A DNA stretch of 64,000 nucleotides from Leptobrachium leishanense (taxonomy: Eukaryota > Chordata > Amphibia > Anura > Megophryidae). A program made the position numbers and the translations under genes. The stretch's first letter is position 1. Every line of letters starts with the position of its first letter. The notes beneath the pieces were generated by a model. The model searched no databases. It was not told the DNA's origin and saw nothing but the letters and a program-made list of their open reading frames with translations. Shown here piece after piece: positions 46,999 to 60,280 of this stretch. Where the stretch lies: positions 62,726,637 through 62,790,636 of the forward strand of contig CM019067.1 of assembly GCA_009667805.1 (NCBI GenBank). Reading direction: 5' to 3'.

Positions 46999-47216
46999 TA
47001 CAGTTGTGTTCAAAATTATTCAACCCCCACTGAAATTGAGTGTTTTGGCCAGTTTGACATTGATTTTGATCATTCAGTCATCTTGCTTACAAATAAATCA
47101 AAGAGGCACGTGTAGGTCAGACAAATATAACATTTATAATGAAATAACCACAAATGTCTTTTCTGTGCTCACATCATTATCAGTTTTATTCAACCCCCAA
47201 GTGACATTCAATCTTA

Positions 47217-49469
<2,253 letters not shown>

Positions 49470-50771
49470 CTTTGGAGACAGCAAGGGGGTGCGCCTGGGA
49501 GTTCTGGCATGGAGGCCTTCATTACGCAGTGTGCGCCGTATTGTCTGAGCTGAAACCTCAGTACCCACATCTGACAAATCTTTTCTCAGTTCCTCAGCAG
49601 TCACACGGGGACTTTTCTTCACTCTACGCTTCAGGAAGCGCACAGCAGTCGAAGTCAGCATCTTCTTTCTGCCACGACCAGGTAGCGTTTCAACAGTGCC
49701 CTTTGCCTTGAATTTGCTAATGATGCTTCCTATGGTCTCTCTTGGTATGTTTAACATCTTTGCAATCTTCTTATAGCCATTGCCCTTCCTGTGAAGAGTA
49801 ATCACCTCTTCTCTTGTCTTCCTGGACCATTCTCTTGACTTCACCATGTTTGTAACCACATCAGTAAATGTCTAGAAGGAGCTGAGTATCACAGTCATTT
49901 TAAAGCTGCCTAATTGGTGCTTATTATGCTTTATTGCTGCTCCGTGACATCCACAGGTGTTTTCAATACCTGATTGAAAACACTTGAATGAACCTCTGTT
50001 CTTCAGAGTGGTAGTCTTTAAGGGGTTGAATAATTGTGTCAATGAAGAATTCACAAAAGAAACATTTACTACTGTATTACAAAACCAACTGATGTCATTT
50101 TAGTTGCATATGGTTCTTTAAAAAGTCCTTGTAGGATTTCATTCTGAATACAATTACAAATGTACACTAAATTCCCTAAAACCCTTTACAGCATTGGGGG
50201 TTGAATAATTTTGAACACAACTGTAGATTTCTTATCACTGACGCTGGACTGCAGAGACACACATACTCGACGCACGGTTCGCCAGAATGGCTCGTCCGGA
50301 AAATATATACAGAATATAATTAAAATATTTTCCTCCTACTTAGGCTTTGCCATTTTAGTTATATTTTCATGGTATTTTCTTCCCTAGGCGGTTTTTGAGC
50401 ATTGGTTTTATCATATGTGTGTTATTTGTTTGTGTTTGGTTATTGTGGCCACCTTTTTAGTTTCAGAGTATCATACTTGTATATAACTTCAATAAAAGTT
50501 AAGTTTTATCGCCATCTGGTGGGGATTGGAGCTATCAGCTGTTAGCCCTATCGTTTTCAATTCTTTGTACAGGGTTGATTCTCTGATCCCGTTCACCCCA
50601 CAGTGAGTTATGACTACTAGTAAACTTGATATGCACCACCTCTGTCTATAGTCTCACTTCAATGGGTCACACTACGGAGTTCTTCTCAGTGTCTGTAGGT
50701 TACATATCTAGTCAGTTACAGTAAAATGTTAAACTAATAACTCCATGTAAGAATATAACAATATCTTTAAC

Positions 50772-51912
50772 CCTTTCACCGCTGTGTGCTGAGCTCATTT
50801 TTACCGCTTTCGCTCATCATGTTTAAACGCGATTTGAAGCCACGTTTTATTATACGACCCAGACATATTATATATCGTTCTTTCCGGCAGACTCGGCAGA
50901 TTCATAATATATCATTTTTATATGTATACATCATGTCCTGCCTGTATATTATAACAAAAAATGCAATAAAATTAGAATTTTTAATCATCTGCAGTGTGTA
51001 AAGTGTTTTTTTTCACCTTTTATCATATGAACATTTGCGGTTATATTTTCTATGGGGTGCGCTTGTACAAAAATTAGAAATGGGGACTTATTAAATTTTT
51101 GGGGGGGAATTATGTGATTTTTAGCAAACGCACCCCATGGAAAAAAATCATTAGTGCAGCATCATTGTTCACATTATAATTGAAATGTGAACAATATTGC
51201 TGCATTAATAAAAATAACACACAAAAAAATATGTTTTTATTTTTTTTAAATTCTTTATTATTATTATTTTTTTTACTTTATACCTGGTCATGTTGGGTAT
51301 CATTCGAAAGCCCATGCTCAGGCCTTTCAAATCACACCCTCCACGAACCCCCTATCTTCGGGCAGCTAGGGGTTCCCTGGCTATCTGACATCATCACGCT
51401 ATGCGTGAGGACGTCAGGCAGTGAGGGGAGACCCGGGAGTGGAGCCACCATCCAAGATGGCGGCCCCCACCGGAGCTAGGCCGCACTTCCGCGCCGCAAG
51501 GCTCATACACATCACGCAAGGTGCTGAAGTGCGACCCGGTACCTAAGGGGTTAAAGCCAGGCCCCGCTTAAAAGGGGAGACTCTCCCCTTTTGAGCAGTG
51601 CCTGGCTTTTTTTTGTGGGACCTCCCGATCGGGAGGGAGAGGGATCTGAACGGATCCCCCCCTCCCTTCCAGGCGATCTCCCGGCATTGCCGGGGGGGTC
51701 ACCTGGAAATGACGTCATCGCGCGTCATTTACGTCGGGAGGAGCTTGACTTCAGCGTCTGAGGACGCCGAAGTCAGAACGCCACGGGACCCCGGACAGAG
51801 AGGTAAGTATCTCCGCCGGGGGTCCCGCAAAGCTGATGACGTGTGGGACACGTCCTCAGCATACAGCGGGAGTAACTGAGGACGTGTCCCACACGTCGTC
51901 AGCAGTGCAGGG
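50772..51912. mobile_element. TTAA-type MITE, full copy without insertions
   Basis: TTTAACCCTTTCACCGCTGT at the left and CAGCAGTGCAGGGGTTAAAC at the right give TTAA at both ends. The interior carries all family blocks: GCTCATCATGTTTAAACGCG, TATCATTTTTATATGTATAC, the GTTGGGTATCATTCGAAAGC box, a GGGGAGACTCTCCCC palindrome and GACGTGTGGGACACGTCCTC near the right end. It is the empty-site reference for the hAT element at 6533-8012. Confidence 0.8.
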
Positions 51913-51949
51913 GTTAAACACAGTCCATGACACACACCAACGCACAGCC

Positions 51950-52270
51950 ATCACACACAACACTTTATTACTGTGGCGCTATGCATAATTCATATTACTA
52001 TGTGTTTCATAGATAATGGGACTTTGTGATACAGTACAGGGCACTGCACATTACGATACACTCATACACATCACACATTACTGTGAGGTTTATATTGCTG
52101 CAGCGCTCTGTGATCCGCTCAATCACACCGCACATTACTGATGTGGAGCTCATACATACAGCACATTACTGTGAGTTTTATTGTTGTGGAACTCTGATAC
52201 ACTACAACACAGTACACTTTGCTGCCACATCAATAAAACAAACACAATATTGTGTAGTGTATTGTGGTGT
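51950..52270. repeat. Diverged tandem repeat (CACATTACTGTGAG)
   Basis: Imperfect units around CACATTACTGTGAGGTTTAT and TTGCTGCAGCGCTCTGTGAT, each about 55-70 bp. Related to 29890-30105. Confidence 0.55.
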
Positions 52271-52379
52271 AGCTTTGCTGCGAAGTGAGTCTCCCCAGAG
52301 GCCCAACACTCTCCCTTAACTGACCCCAAGCACACTGACAATGACACCCCTCATTTCCCCACACATGGACGCCCCTTCC

Positions 52380-53230
52380 ACAGATGCTTCACACACTGAC
52401 CTCCTCATATACACTGACCCCCACTGACCTTGTCATATACACTGACCTTATCATATACACAGACCCCAGCTGACCTCATATACACCGACCCCCACTGGAC
52501 ACACACTGACCTCATATACACTGACCCCCACTGACCTCATATACACTGACCCCCACTGACCTCATATACACTGACCTTATCATATATACTGACCCCATAT
52601 ACACTGACCTTATCATATACACTGACCCCAGCTGACCTCATATACACCGACCCCCACTGGACACACACTGACCTCATATACACTGACCCCCACTGACCTC
52701 ATATACACCGACCCCATATACACTGACCTCCTATACACTGACCCCCACTGACCTCATATACACCGACCCCATATACACTGACCTCCTATACACTGAACCC
52801 CTCCTATACATTGAACCCCAATGACCTGCTCCTACACATTGAACCCCTCCTATACACTGAACCCCAATGACCTGCTCCTATACATTGAACCCCTCCTATA
52901 CACTGAACCCCAATGACCTGCTCCTATACACTGAACCCCTCCTATACACTGAACCCCACTGACCTGCTCCTATACACTGAACCCCTCCTATACACTGAAC
53001 CCCAATGACCTGCTCCTATACACTGAACCCCTCCTATACACTGAACCCCAATGACCTGCTCCTATACACTGAACCCCTCCTATACATTGAACCCCACTGA
53101 CCTGCTCCTATACACTGAACCCCTCCTATACACTGAACCCCAATGACCTGCTCCTATACACTGAACCCCTCCTATACACTGAACCCCAATGACCTGCTCC
53201 TATACACTGAACCCCACTGACCTCTTGTTT
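52380..53230. repeat. Minisatellite blocks of CTGACCTCATATACA and CTATACACTGAACCCC
   Basis: The left block (52380-52790) is built from TGACCTCATATACACTGACC units. The right block (52790-53225) is a higher-order array of about 45 bp (CTCCTATACACTGAACCCCA, then ATGACCTGCTCCTATACACT). The transition is gradual, which suggests the second array grew from a variant of the first. Confidence 0.92.
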
Positions 53231-53244
53231 CTAATCCCATCACC

Positions 53245-53410
53245 CATCTAGATTGTAAATTGCCACGGGAATAGGGTCCTCATGTCCTCCTGTATCTGCT
53301 GGCAGGAATACTGACCTGCCTCCTGTGTGTATTGTAGAATTGTCCTGACTTTACCCATTGCACCTTGTACAGCGCTGCGGTATGTGTTGGCGCTTATTAA
53401 ATAATATACA
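53245..53410 (+). repeat. LINE 3' tail (L2/CR1/Rex1-like), copy 5
   Basis: TAGATTGTAAATTGCCACGG, then AATAGGGTCCTCATGTCCTC, then TTGTACAGCGCTGCGGTATG and TTGGCGCTTATTAAATA. It sits directly after the minisatellite, whose unit (ATACACTGAACCCC) reappears briefly at 53404. Confidence 0.7.
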
Positions 53411-53419
53411 CTGAACCCC

Positions 53420-54200
53420 TCCTATATACTGACCCCATACACACAGCCTCGAAAAGGGGTGGGGGGTCTTTGCTCATTTGGGTTGCGACAGGGAGGAAGG
53501 AGAAAGAACACAGCCAGGATCCAGCTCCTTCCATGGAGCTCACCAGACAGCACTTATTCGGTTCACCCTCATAGAAGTCAGCTCAGCAGCTGCTGGCTTC
53601 TCCCCACTCTGGCTGTGAAACCCTGTCCCCTTACATAGAGGCTGCTCCTCTCAGTGCAGGGGGAGGGAGGGGGAGCACTCTACTCCCATCCAAATTCACG
53701 TGAAAGGCAGAGAGATGTGGGGGGGGGGGGAATCAGCACATGAGCTGTTACTGTCAGTTCACTACATAACACTACATTTTAAGCAAATCTCTCTGCCTGT
53801 CTCTAGCAGAGAGGAGCTCTGTATGGAGGGGGCTGTGCAAGGAGACATGAGAAGAAGCAGGGATGGGGCGTGCTAGGTGACTGCAGGGGGGCTGCAAGTG
53901 GCAGGGGAAATATTTTAATATAAAAATAAGGTATTTGAAGCTAGAGGGCTAATAGGATGATTAGAGTTAGGGACTGGGGATGGATGGGTGGCTGCAGAAG
54001 TTTACCTGTTCCTGCTTCTCCCAGCTCTTACTCTGCCACTTACTTTGATGTCCCTCCTCTTCCTGCTGTGAGCCCGCCCCCTCTATGTAAAGTGACCACA
54101 CATGCTGCTCTTACCAGTACAGTGCTGTTCTTTTGGACATTGGTCTGGTTAGTCGTGAGTTGTATCCAGTGCAGTTTAGGACTACAAAATAAAAAAAAAT
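53420..54200. other. No recognised feature
   Basis: Mixed sequence with G runs (53720-53731) and no credible ORF or repeat ends. Confidence 0.5.
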
Positions 54201-54248
54201 TTATTAAAAGATATTATATATATATATATATATATAATATATATATAT

Positions 54249-54620
54249 ACACTCAAAGAAAAAAATCGGTGGCGGCACTCCAGGACTTTAAATGAACAAA
54301 GATTTTAATCCCTAAAAGTCAAAGTTTCAGCCCTGACCCAGGGCTTTCCTCAGGACATACAGTCAAAAAAACATAAACATAAACGTAGTGAACTACGCCG
54401 TTCTGCAACGTCGGAACCTGGCGCATGCGCACTGGGTGTGTTAGAATGCCGATTGAAGGGAGGGGTGAGTATGTAGGGCTCAATATAATGTTTATGTCTT
54501 TTTGACTGTATGTATGTCCTGAGGAAAGCCCTGGGTCAGGGCTGAAACGTTGACTTTTATGGATTAAAATCTTTGTTCATTTAAAGTCCTGGAGTGCCTC
54601 CACCGATTTTTTTCTTTGTA
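54249..54620. mobile_element. Inverted-repeat element with hammerhead-like motifs
   Basis: The arms 54249-54390 and 54480-54620 are inverted copies. Each carries CUGAGGA-A-AGCCCU-GGGUC-AGGGCU-GAAAC (minus at 54321-54354, plus at 54519-54546). The core satisfies CUGANGA and GAAA and the stem II hairpin is perfect. One unpaired A precedes stem II, and the expected NUH cleavage triplet is not clear (GUUGAC or UUUGAC). Probably a decayed ribozyme element of the same general class as 16596-17116. Confidence 0.55.
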
Positions 54621-55151
54621 CATTATCCAGCTGAACGGCAGGCACCGGGCGCATGTGGATCGTGGAAGCCAGAGTGCTCAGTTTCTGTTGATAGATATAT
54701 ATAGATTATATATATATATATATATATACACACAGTATACTGACTCAACGCCCAGCTCGAAACATTTAACCTAAGAACGTGAAATTTTGAAGGTACAATG
54801 TTTTTATGACATAGGCACCCAATAAGGAAGGATTTTTGGAAATTCCTGCCCCTAAGGGGTGAAAAGGGGGTTGAATATTTTAAACAGGATACCTATAACT
54901 CAAAAACAAGATCTTAGCAGGAACCAATGCACCTGCCGAACGTCTTCTTCCTTTGATGAACAATATGTGGTCCAGAGATAAAACTCAATTATATGTTGAA
55001 ACTTTGAAATGTTTGCTAATTACTAAATAGAATTTTAACCAAACTTGCACGGAATTGAATAAAAACATCCAGGAAAAAAAGAATTCTAATTAAAACCAAT
55101 TCCACTCTTCACAAAAAATCTAAGAAGCAAAATTAGGAATGTAGATTGACA

Positions 55152-55322
55152 AGGTTATTCAGAGAGCGGTGAAAAGCAGGAGAAAGACTGGAGAATGGAA
55201 AATTCTAGGTCAAAATAGCCAAACCAAAAAAAAAGTCTCCCATTCATCTCACTTTCCAAATCGGCTATTTTGACCTAGAATTTTCCATTCTCCTGCTTTT
55301 CACCGCTCTCTGAATAACCCTG
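55152..55322. mobile_element. Palindromic MITE, GGTTATTCAGAGAGCGGTG ends
   Basis: AAGGTTATTCAGAGAGCGGT at the left and ACCGCTCTCTGAATAACCCT at the right. Arms of about 75 bp include GAATGGAAAATTCTAGGTCA and its complement. Single copy of the family seen at 42637-43002. Confidence 0.88.
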
Positions 55323-55734
55323 TAAGTACTTTTTACAGTTTTTAATTTTTTTTTATTAAAACCATTTTGTTTTACTGCTACACTTGTTTCATTATTACTT
55401 GGATCTTTGTGTACTAATCTACCCATATCAAATATTTGTTTTTTTTCCCACAAAATTACTTTCATAGAATATAATAAAAAATAAAAGTACATTTTATTGT
55501 CATTCTTCCACTTAAATAAAAGATAAGCATACTCCGCAATATTTTTTCAACTTATATTCTACGACAGCGACTATTACTCATGTTGGCTGAGCTGTTTTAA
55601 ATGTTCTGGTTTTAAATTTGAAAAAAATGGTCACCTTATCGTAGAAGAACAATCGATGAGGTAAGCCACAGCATTTCCTTTCTTCCTTACACACTCCTAA
55701 CATCAATGTCTTCCCAGGTCCTCATTTGTCTATC

Positions 55735-55900
55735 CAAGTCTCCCTGAACTGGAGTAACTGCAACTTCCCAGTCATGGTAAAGATCAATTCCGGAGCCAGC
55801 GGATGCTTTACAGACACTGATTTGCTACAAAATGCTCTGTACCCTCTCGTAATAAATTAAACCCTATAAGCGTTCAAGCTGTGGATGTACTCCTTTACCC
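55735..55900 (+). pseudogene. Ty3/gypsy aspartic protease fragment
   Basis: Reads VSLNWSNCNFPVMVK, then INSGASGCFTDTDL and a PISVQAVD end. This follows the gypsy protease pattern, in which an active-site D-S-G-A is followed by G-F-I-D. Here the catalytic Asp is Asn. The frame has a stop near the end. The fragment is joined directly to LINE sequence on its right. It is not contiguous with the gypsy element at 1-4110. Confidence 0.6.
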
Positions 55901-56870
55901 TACGGTACTGTGGTTTCAGAATCCCTGCCTCTTGATATGTATCAATCCGGCTTTCGTCCAAATCATTCACCCACAACTGCCCTTTTAAAAGTTTGTAATG
56001 ATATCCAAGCTGGCATGGAACAAGGTAACCTAACTGGAGCCATCCTCCTTGATTTTGCCAAGGCCTTTGACACAGTAGACCATGGCATCCTATTACAAAA
56101 ACTTAAAACTCAGGTATTGGTGATCGCACGCTAACCTGGTTTCAATCATGTGTTTTCGACCGATCGCAATAGGTGTCCATTTCTGACAGCGTTTCCCTCC
56201 CCCTCCCATGCGATGTACCCCAAGGCTCGATACTCGACCTCCTGCTATTCATGATATTCATAAATGATCTGCCCAATGTCTGCAAAGCCTCAACTGTACA
56301 CATGTACGCAGACGACACCGTAATCTATACCAGCAACCCAAATCTCCCGCAGCTGGAGGCCGTGCTGCAAGAACAATTCACAGAGGTAGAAAAGTGGATC
56401 AAAGATAACAAACCTTTTTCTAAATACTGACAAAACTTCTCTCAAATTTCTAGGTATGTGGTTAAACCCAAATCTATCCTTTGGCCCCCACATCGAAAAA
56501 CTTTCATCTAAACTTTACCCCAAACTAGGTGCCCTGTACAGAAACAAATCCTGCCTGAGACCCGCAGTAAGAAAGCAGATTGTACAACAAATGCTTATGC
56601 CGGCTATTGGATACGGAGATGTAGTGTATGTAGCCGCCCCGCAAACACACCTCCAGAAACTTACTACATTGTATAACACATTCTGTCACTTTGTGCTACA
56701 ATGTAACTACATGACCCACCATTGTGACATGTTAAAAGAGCTGGATTCACTGGAATCCAGATGCACCCTTCACCTTTCCAACCTGGTATTTAATAGCTTT
56801 TCTGGGAAGCTGCCACCCTACCTGAATAGACTGCTTCCCCCAGCAGTTCCCTCATCCTATAACCTCTGAT
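55897..56870 (+). pseudogene. LINE reverse transcriptase fragment (L2/CR1/Rex1-like)
   Basis: Starts within the RT fingers (YQSGFRPNHSPTTALL) and shows ILLDFAKAFDTVDH. A frame change near 56110-56170 precedes PQGSILDLLLFMIFINDLP and the catalytic YADDT near 56302-56316. A stop (TGA) at 56428-56430 and further frame change follow. MWLNPNLSFGPHIEKLSSKL begins the region after the RT palm, and the frame runs to 56869. The QG-FR-NHST / DF-KAFDTVDH / YADDT order is characteristic of this clade. Truncated at both ends. Confidence 0.85.
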
Positions 56871-57057
56871 CCAGGACCAGCACCTTACTTGCAATACCAC
56901 AATACAAAAAGACAGTGTCTCGATCCTCATTTTCCTACAGAACAAAACTTTAAATGGTGTTTAAACATGATGAGCAGAAAACTGCAAACATGAGGGAAGG
57001 GGTTAATAAGTAATTTAAAAAAAATTTAATATCTGACATGTTTGACTTCGTTTAAGT

Positions 57058-57191
57058 CTAGGGACGGAAACCATGGCCCTTCAGCTGTTTTCTGCCTGCA
57101 CCTCCCATGACGCTCAGCCACTCATTAGGCTGGTAGAGGCTCATGGGAAATGTAGTTTCAAATCTGGAGGGTCAAGTTTGCTGACCCCCGT
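57058..57191. mobile_element. hAT-type MITE, 134 bp
   Basis: CTAGGGACGGAAACCATGGC at the left, GGTCAAGTTTGCTGACCCCC at the right, with CACCTCCCATGACGCTC and GGCTCATGGGAAATGTAGTT inside. Flanks GTTTAAGT and TTTTAAGT are an 8-bp duplication with one mismatch. Confidence 0.8.
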
Positions 57192-57549
57192 TTTAAGTAA
57201 TCATGTAAAAAACTAATGAGGGAATTCCCATTTTACAATTTACTAATGAATTCTTTAATAATAGTATATGACAATGTAGCTTTCATTCCAATATTTAATG
57301 TTAAGCCAAGGTTTCATTAGAGAAAACCCGAAGTGAGGTCTCTGTTTCCATTTAATGTTGTTGTGCTGTTGACCTGTAAACATGTTGGGTGGAAAGCCAC
57401 GCCCACTTGTTATGTCATGTGATGTCATAGTAGGTAGGCCAGTATGTTAGACGCGGCTCACACCCTCTGAACTCAGACTCTGCAAGATTGATGAATGAAG
57501 AGGATGGGTAAGTGCACTCACGCACGGTAGATGAGCGGGTCTATTTTAA

Positions 57550-57736
57550 AGGCTGGCGTCAGACGAGCGCAGTATGGCGTGCCTTCTGGCGTCCTTCACA
57601 GCATTGAGACGCTGCGAGGGGGCCAGCCACACACTGTTGCGTACGCGAATTGTGCGCGCAACAGTGTGTGGCTGGCCCCGTCGCAGCGTCTCAACGCCGT
57701 GACGGATGCCAGAAGGCACGCCAGTACGGGCACAAA
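57550..57736. mobile_element. Foldback element, truncated by the retroviral LTR
   Basis: AGGCTGGCGTCAGACGAGCG starts the left arm. GGGGCCAGCCACACACTGTT and its complement form the inner palindrome, and ATGCCAGAAGGCACGCCAGT is the mirrored part of the right arm. The expected right terminus CTGACGCCAGCCT is absent because the LTR begins at 57737. It should reappear beyond the retrovirus, outside the window. Confidence 0.75.
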
Positions 57737-57831
57737 TGTTACCGGAGTCAATCAGGTTCACTTTCAATGCGGCGCCGGACCGGACACAAGCAAGGATTGT
57801 CTGAACACGAGTCTCTTCAGGAAAGGCAAAC

Positions 57832-57837
57832 TTTATT
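57832..57837 (-). promoter_or_regulatory. Poly(A) signal AATAAA in the LTR
   Basis: AATAAAGTTTGCC on the minus strand. The position downstream of the TATA box fits the R region of a retroviral LTR. Confidence 0.75.
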
Positions 57838-57910
57838 GTGTCGTCACACAAGTGCTCACACAGGATTGAATCGCAAAGAGTGAGCCCCGTCTCCCCCCCT
57901 TGCAAGGGAT

Positions 57911-57916
57911 CTTATA
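57911..57916 (-). promoter_or_regulatory. TATA box in the LTR
   Basis: GGGTATAAGATCC on the minus strand, the only good TATA match in the LTR, placing the U3/R border about 25-30 bp downstream. Confidence 0.7.
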
Positions 57917-58415
57917 CCCAAAAATACGTAATTAGGTACATCCCAATTAGCCCACCTCCCAATGACACTTTATTCCACCCCACGTGGGTTAATACCTCCC
58001 ATCGTTAGTACAAAGAAATTCCACATTTTAGCAATAAATTGATACACTTCATGTTAGTTTGACAGTCTGTGATTTGCTGTTGTGCTTTTTCTGAGCTGCG
58101 CCCTCCTCCCTACCGGCTGTGTTTATTTGAGATAGCTTGGGGCCTGGTCTGTTTTCTACGATCTCTTTGTTTCTCTGCAAGTCTCAATGACCTTGCCCCA
58201 TTCATTCATCTTCCTGTCTCTCCGTGCCAAGAACTGGCTGGATTCTGCCTCGTTTTATTGCTAGTTCTGTAATCTACCACACATTCCTAAGATTCTATGT
58301 AAGCTTCGTTTTCACATCTAATAAAATCTATTCTATTTACTGGCGAACCAATATTCTGAACAAGATGGCTGCCTGGCTCATAGTAGCAACCATCTTTCAG
58401 CCTGATTCCACTTCA

Positions 58416-58425
58416 TTCCCCCCTT
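58416..58425 (-). promoter_or_regulatory. Polypurine tract
   Basis: AAGGGGGGAA on the minus strand lies immediately before the LTR TG. This is the usual primer site for plus-strand DNA synthesis. Confidence 0.85.
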
Positions 58426-58557
58426 GGCTCAAGCCTCAGGTTCTTTTCCTGATGCTTGTAGCCACTACACTCCGCTATTCTGAAATCCTTCATACCTTGG
58501 GGGACCCTTCTTCGTCGGAAACATACCCTGTGGAATTATCAGTGGTATCTTTTGTGT

Positions 58558-60280
58558 TCATGTGGGTGTCAGTGCTGTCTTGCATAGTGGCCATAAGCAT
58601 AGCCCTATGCGGTATGTCAGTATCCCTACAACCAAGATCACCACTATCATGAGTATCATGGATCCAATCTGTGAAATAAATCTCAAGATGGATCCAAACC
58701 ATTCTCCGATTGCTCCAAACCCACGGAGTGGATTCCAGCCTTCGGCGGCAATTCTCCTTGCTGCACCTTGCAACTGTGCTACCTTTTCTTGGTGATCTTG
58801 AATTACCTGGTAATAGTCCGGGACTTCGTGTGTGGTGTTTTTAATAAAGTACAACATTCATAATGCATAGTCATTTCACACAATCCATTCAGAGCTGCAC
58901 TGATTTGCTCAATCGCCATGTCATGTATCATCTGTACCTTCCGTAGCTCACGCACTTCTAGATTCAGCAACTGGATATCCATACTGGTTCTATTCAGAAT
59001 TTCATCCATCAAGTTGACATAGCTATTCAATCTTTTCATCATCTCTCGTCCCCATCCAGTCCATGCTGGCAACCATGACCATATTCGATCTATCTTGGCA
59101 AACATCTCTCTTTTCGTTCTTTCAAACACCAGTGGGTACCTAGGGTGAAGTTCTGTGTTTGTGTTTGTGTCCTCTCCCTTAGTCTCTGGATTGGGACCAA
59201 CTTGGCCAAGTAACACATTCCCGTTATTGTTGGTGGAACCCATGTGTAACACACTCTCCCACAACACACCTGGTATCCCTCCTCTAGCATGAATGGTGAT
59301 AGATGTAATGTTCCCTTTGCTAACTCTACCATCATTCGCCTCATCCGTCTCGTCGTTTCTAGTACACTCTGCTTTCCATCAGACTCTCTCGTAATCACTC
59401 CTTCTTGTTCACTTGTGAGTTTTCTGCACTGTATGTATAGAAAATTTGACTGTTCCTTTGTGTCAATTGTGTATATGTATGATGTCCAGTTAAATTTACT
59501 TGAATAACACCCTTCCTTCTTATGTGTGTCCTTATCTGGTCCTATTTGGAAACACCACTCTGGGGGATATATGTACCCTATTATAGGATATCCGGACTCA
59601 TATCCTTCTGGTCGTTGCATGGGTGGCCTAAAAGGGTGTATTGTGATATTCCCTGATGCAAACACACTCAGATTCATTGGAACGGAAGCAAATGGGATAT
59701 GGATTGTCTCTGGGTGCATTCTGCTGCACACCCAACATGTCTTTTGTCCAGACTTTTTGGCATAGTCATATTTAAATTGCACAAGTAAATGTCCTCTTGG
59801 CAAAATCTCAGATGTCACTTCTCGTTTTTGTCTCCACATGGTACGGTTCTCCATCACTGGGTGTGTACCATTCCAGATATGGGAAATATCCACTTTCCCA
59901 GCGATACCTGTACAATTGGGGCATGCTCCACGCGAGAGTCCATAAATCAAATTAGCAAGATACAAAATCAGCACCACAAATGCCCCGAATGTCAGAATTC
60001 CTTGGGCAATTCTTTTCACAGTCACATAAACCCAATCCCTCCCCACCGGAATTTCAAAAGTAAAGAACATTTCTGGATGATCAAGGGTGGGGGCCGGGCC
60101 CCTAAAAAGCACCCTGTGGGTATCCCCCGTTGGCGGGTGGTCAGGACCTGTGCCCATCAAAACACCCACTTGTTGATCCTCTGAATTATCTGGGTTAGGA
60201 TCATTTAGGTGCTCGTGGCTATTGTGGTCTTTGTCAGCTTCAGCCTCAGCGGGTTGGTCTCGTTGGTAACGACCTTCCAT
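58558..60280 (-). pseudogene. Retroviral env with N-terminal anchor and two furin-like sites (two frameshifts)
   Basis: The first frame (60280-59090) starts at an ATG. It has a hydrophilic, acidic N-terminal part of about 90 residues, then one hydrophobic segment at about 94-115 (VLILYLANLIYG), then several N-glycosylation sites. RQKR at 150-153 and CWVC at 182-185 follow. The frame is lost near 59195. The second frame holds a second furin-like RTKR, a heptad-like TM ectodomain and CEMTMHYECC (C-X7-CC, one residue longer than the usual C-X6-CC). Just after CC the frame shifts again to a segment with a membrane helix (MILMIVVILVVGILTY) and a short tail. The N-terminal cytoplasmic segment plus an early furin site recalls spumavirus leader peptides. 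The copy is defective. Confidence 0.85.

Larger units (their letters stand above)
57737..58415 (-). repeat. Retroviral 3' LTR, 679 bp
   Basis: On the minus strand it starts TGAAGTGG directly after the polypurine tract and ends CCGGTAACA, giving TG...CA termini. It carries a TATA box (57911-57916), a poly(A) signal 79 bp downstream (57832-57837) and a U5-like GC-rich end. The 5' LTR is outside the window, so the 3' boundary relies on the TG/CA rule and on the junction with the foldback element. Confidence 0.78.

Noticed and set aside
51180..51479. ORF of 99 codons in the TTAA-type MITE
   Set aside because: It spans T-rich and palindromic MITE sequence shared with other copies where it is broken. 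Chance frame.
52380..53230. CRISPR-like regular array
   Set aside because: No unique spacers separate the units. It is a plain tandem repeat in a eukaryotic context.
57546..57905. ORFs over the foldback element and LTR edge
   Set aside because: Palindromic sequence gives mirrored ORFs on both strands. They cross the LTR boundary and have no known motif.
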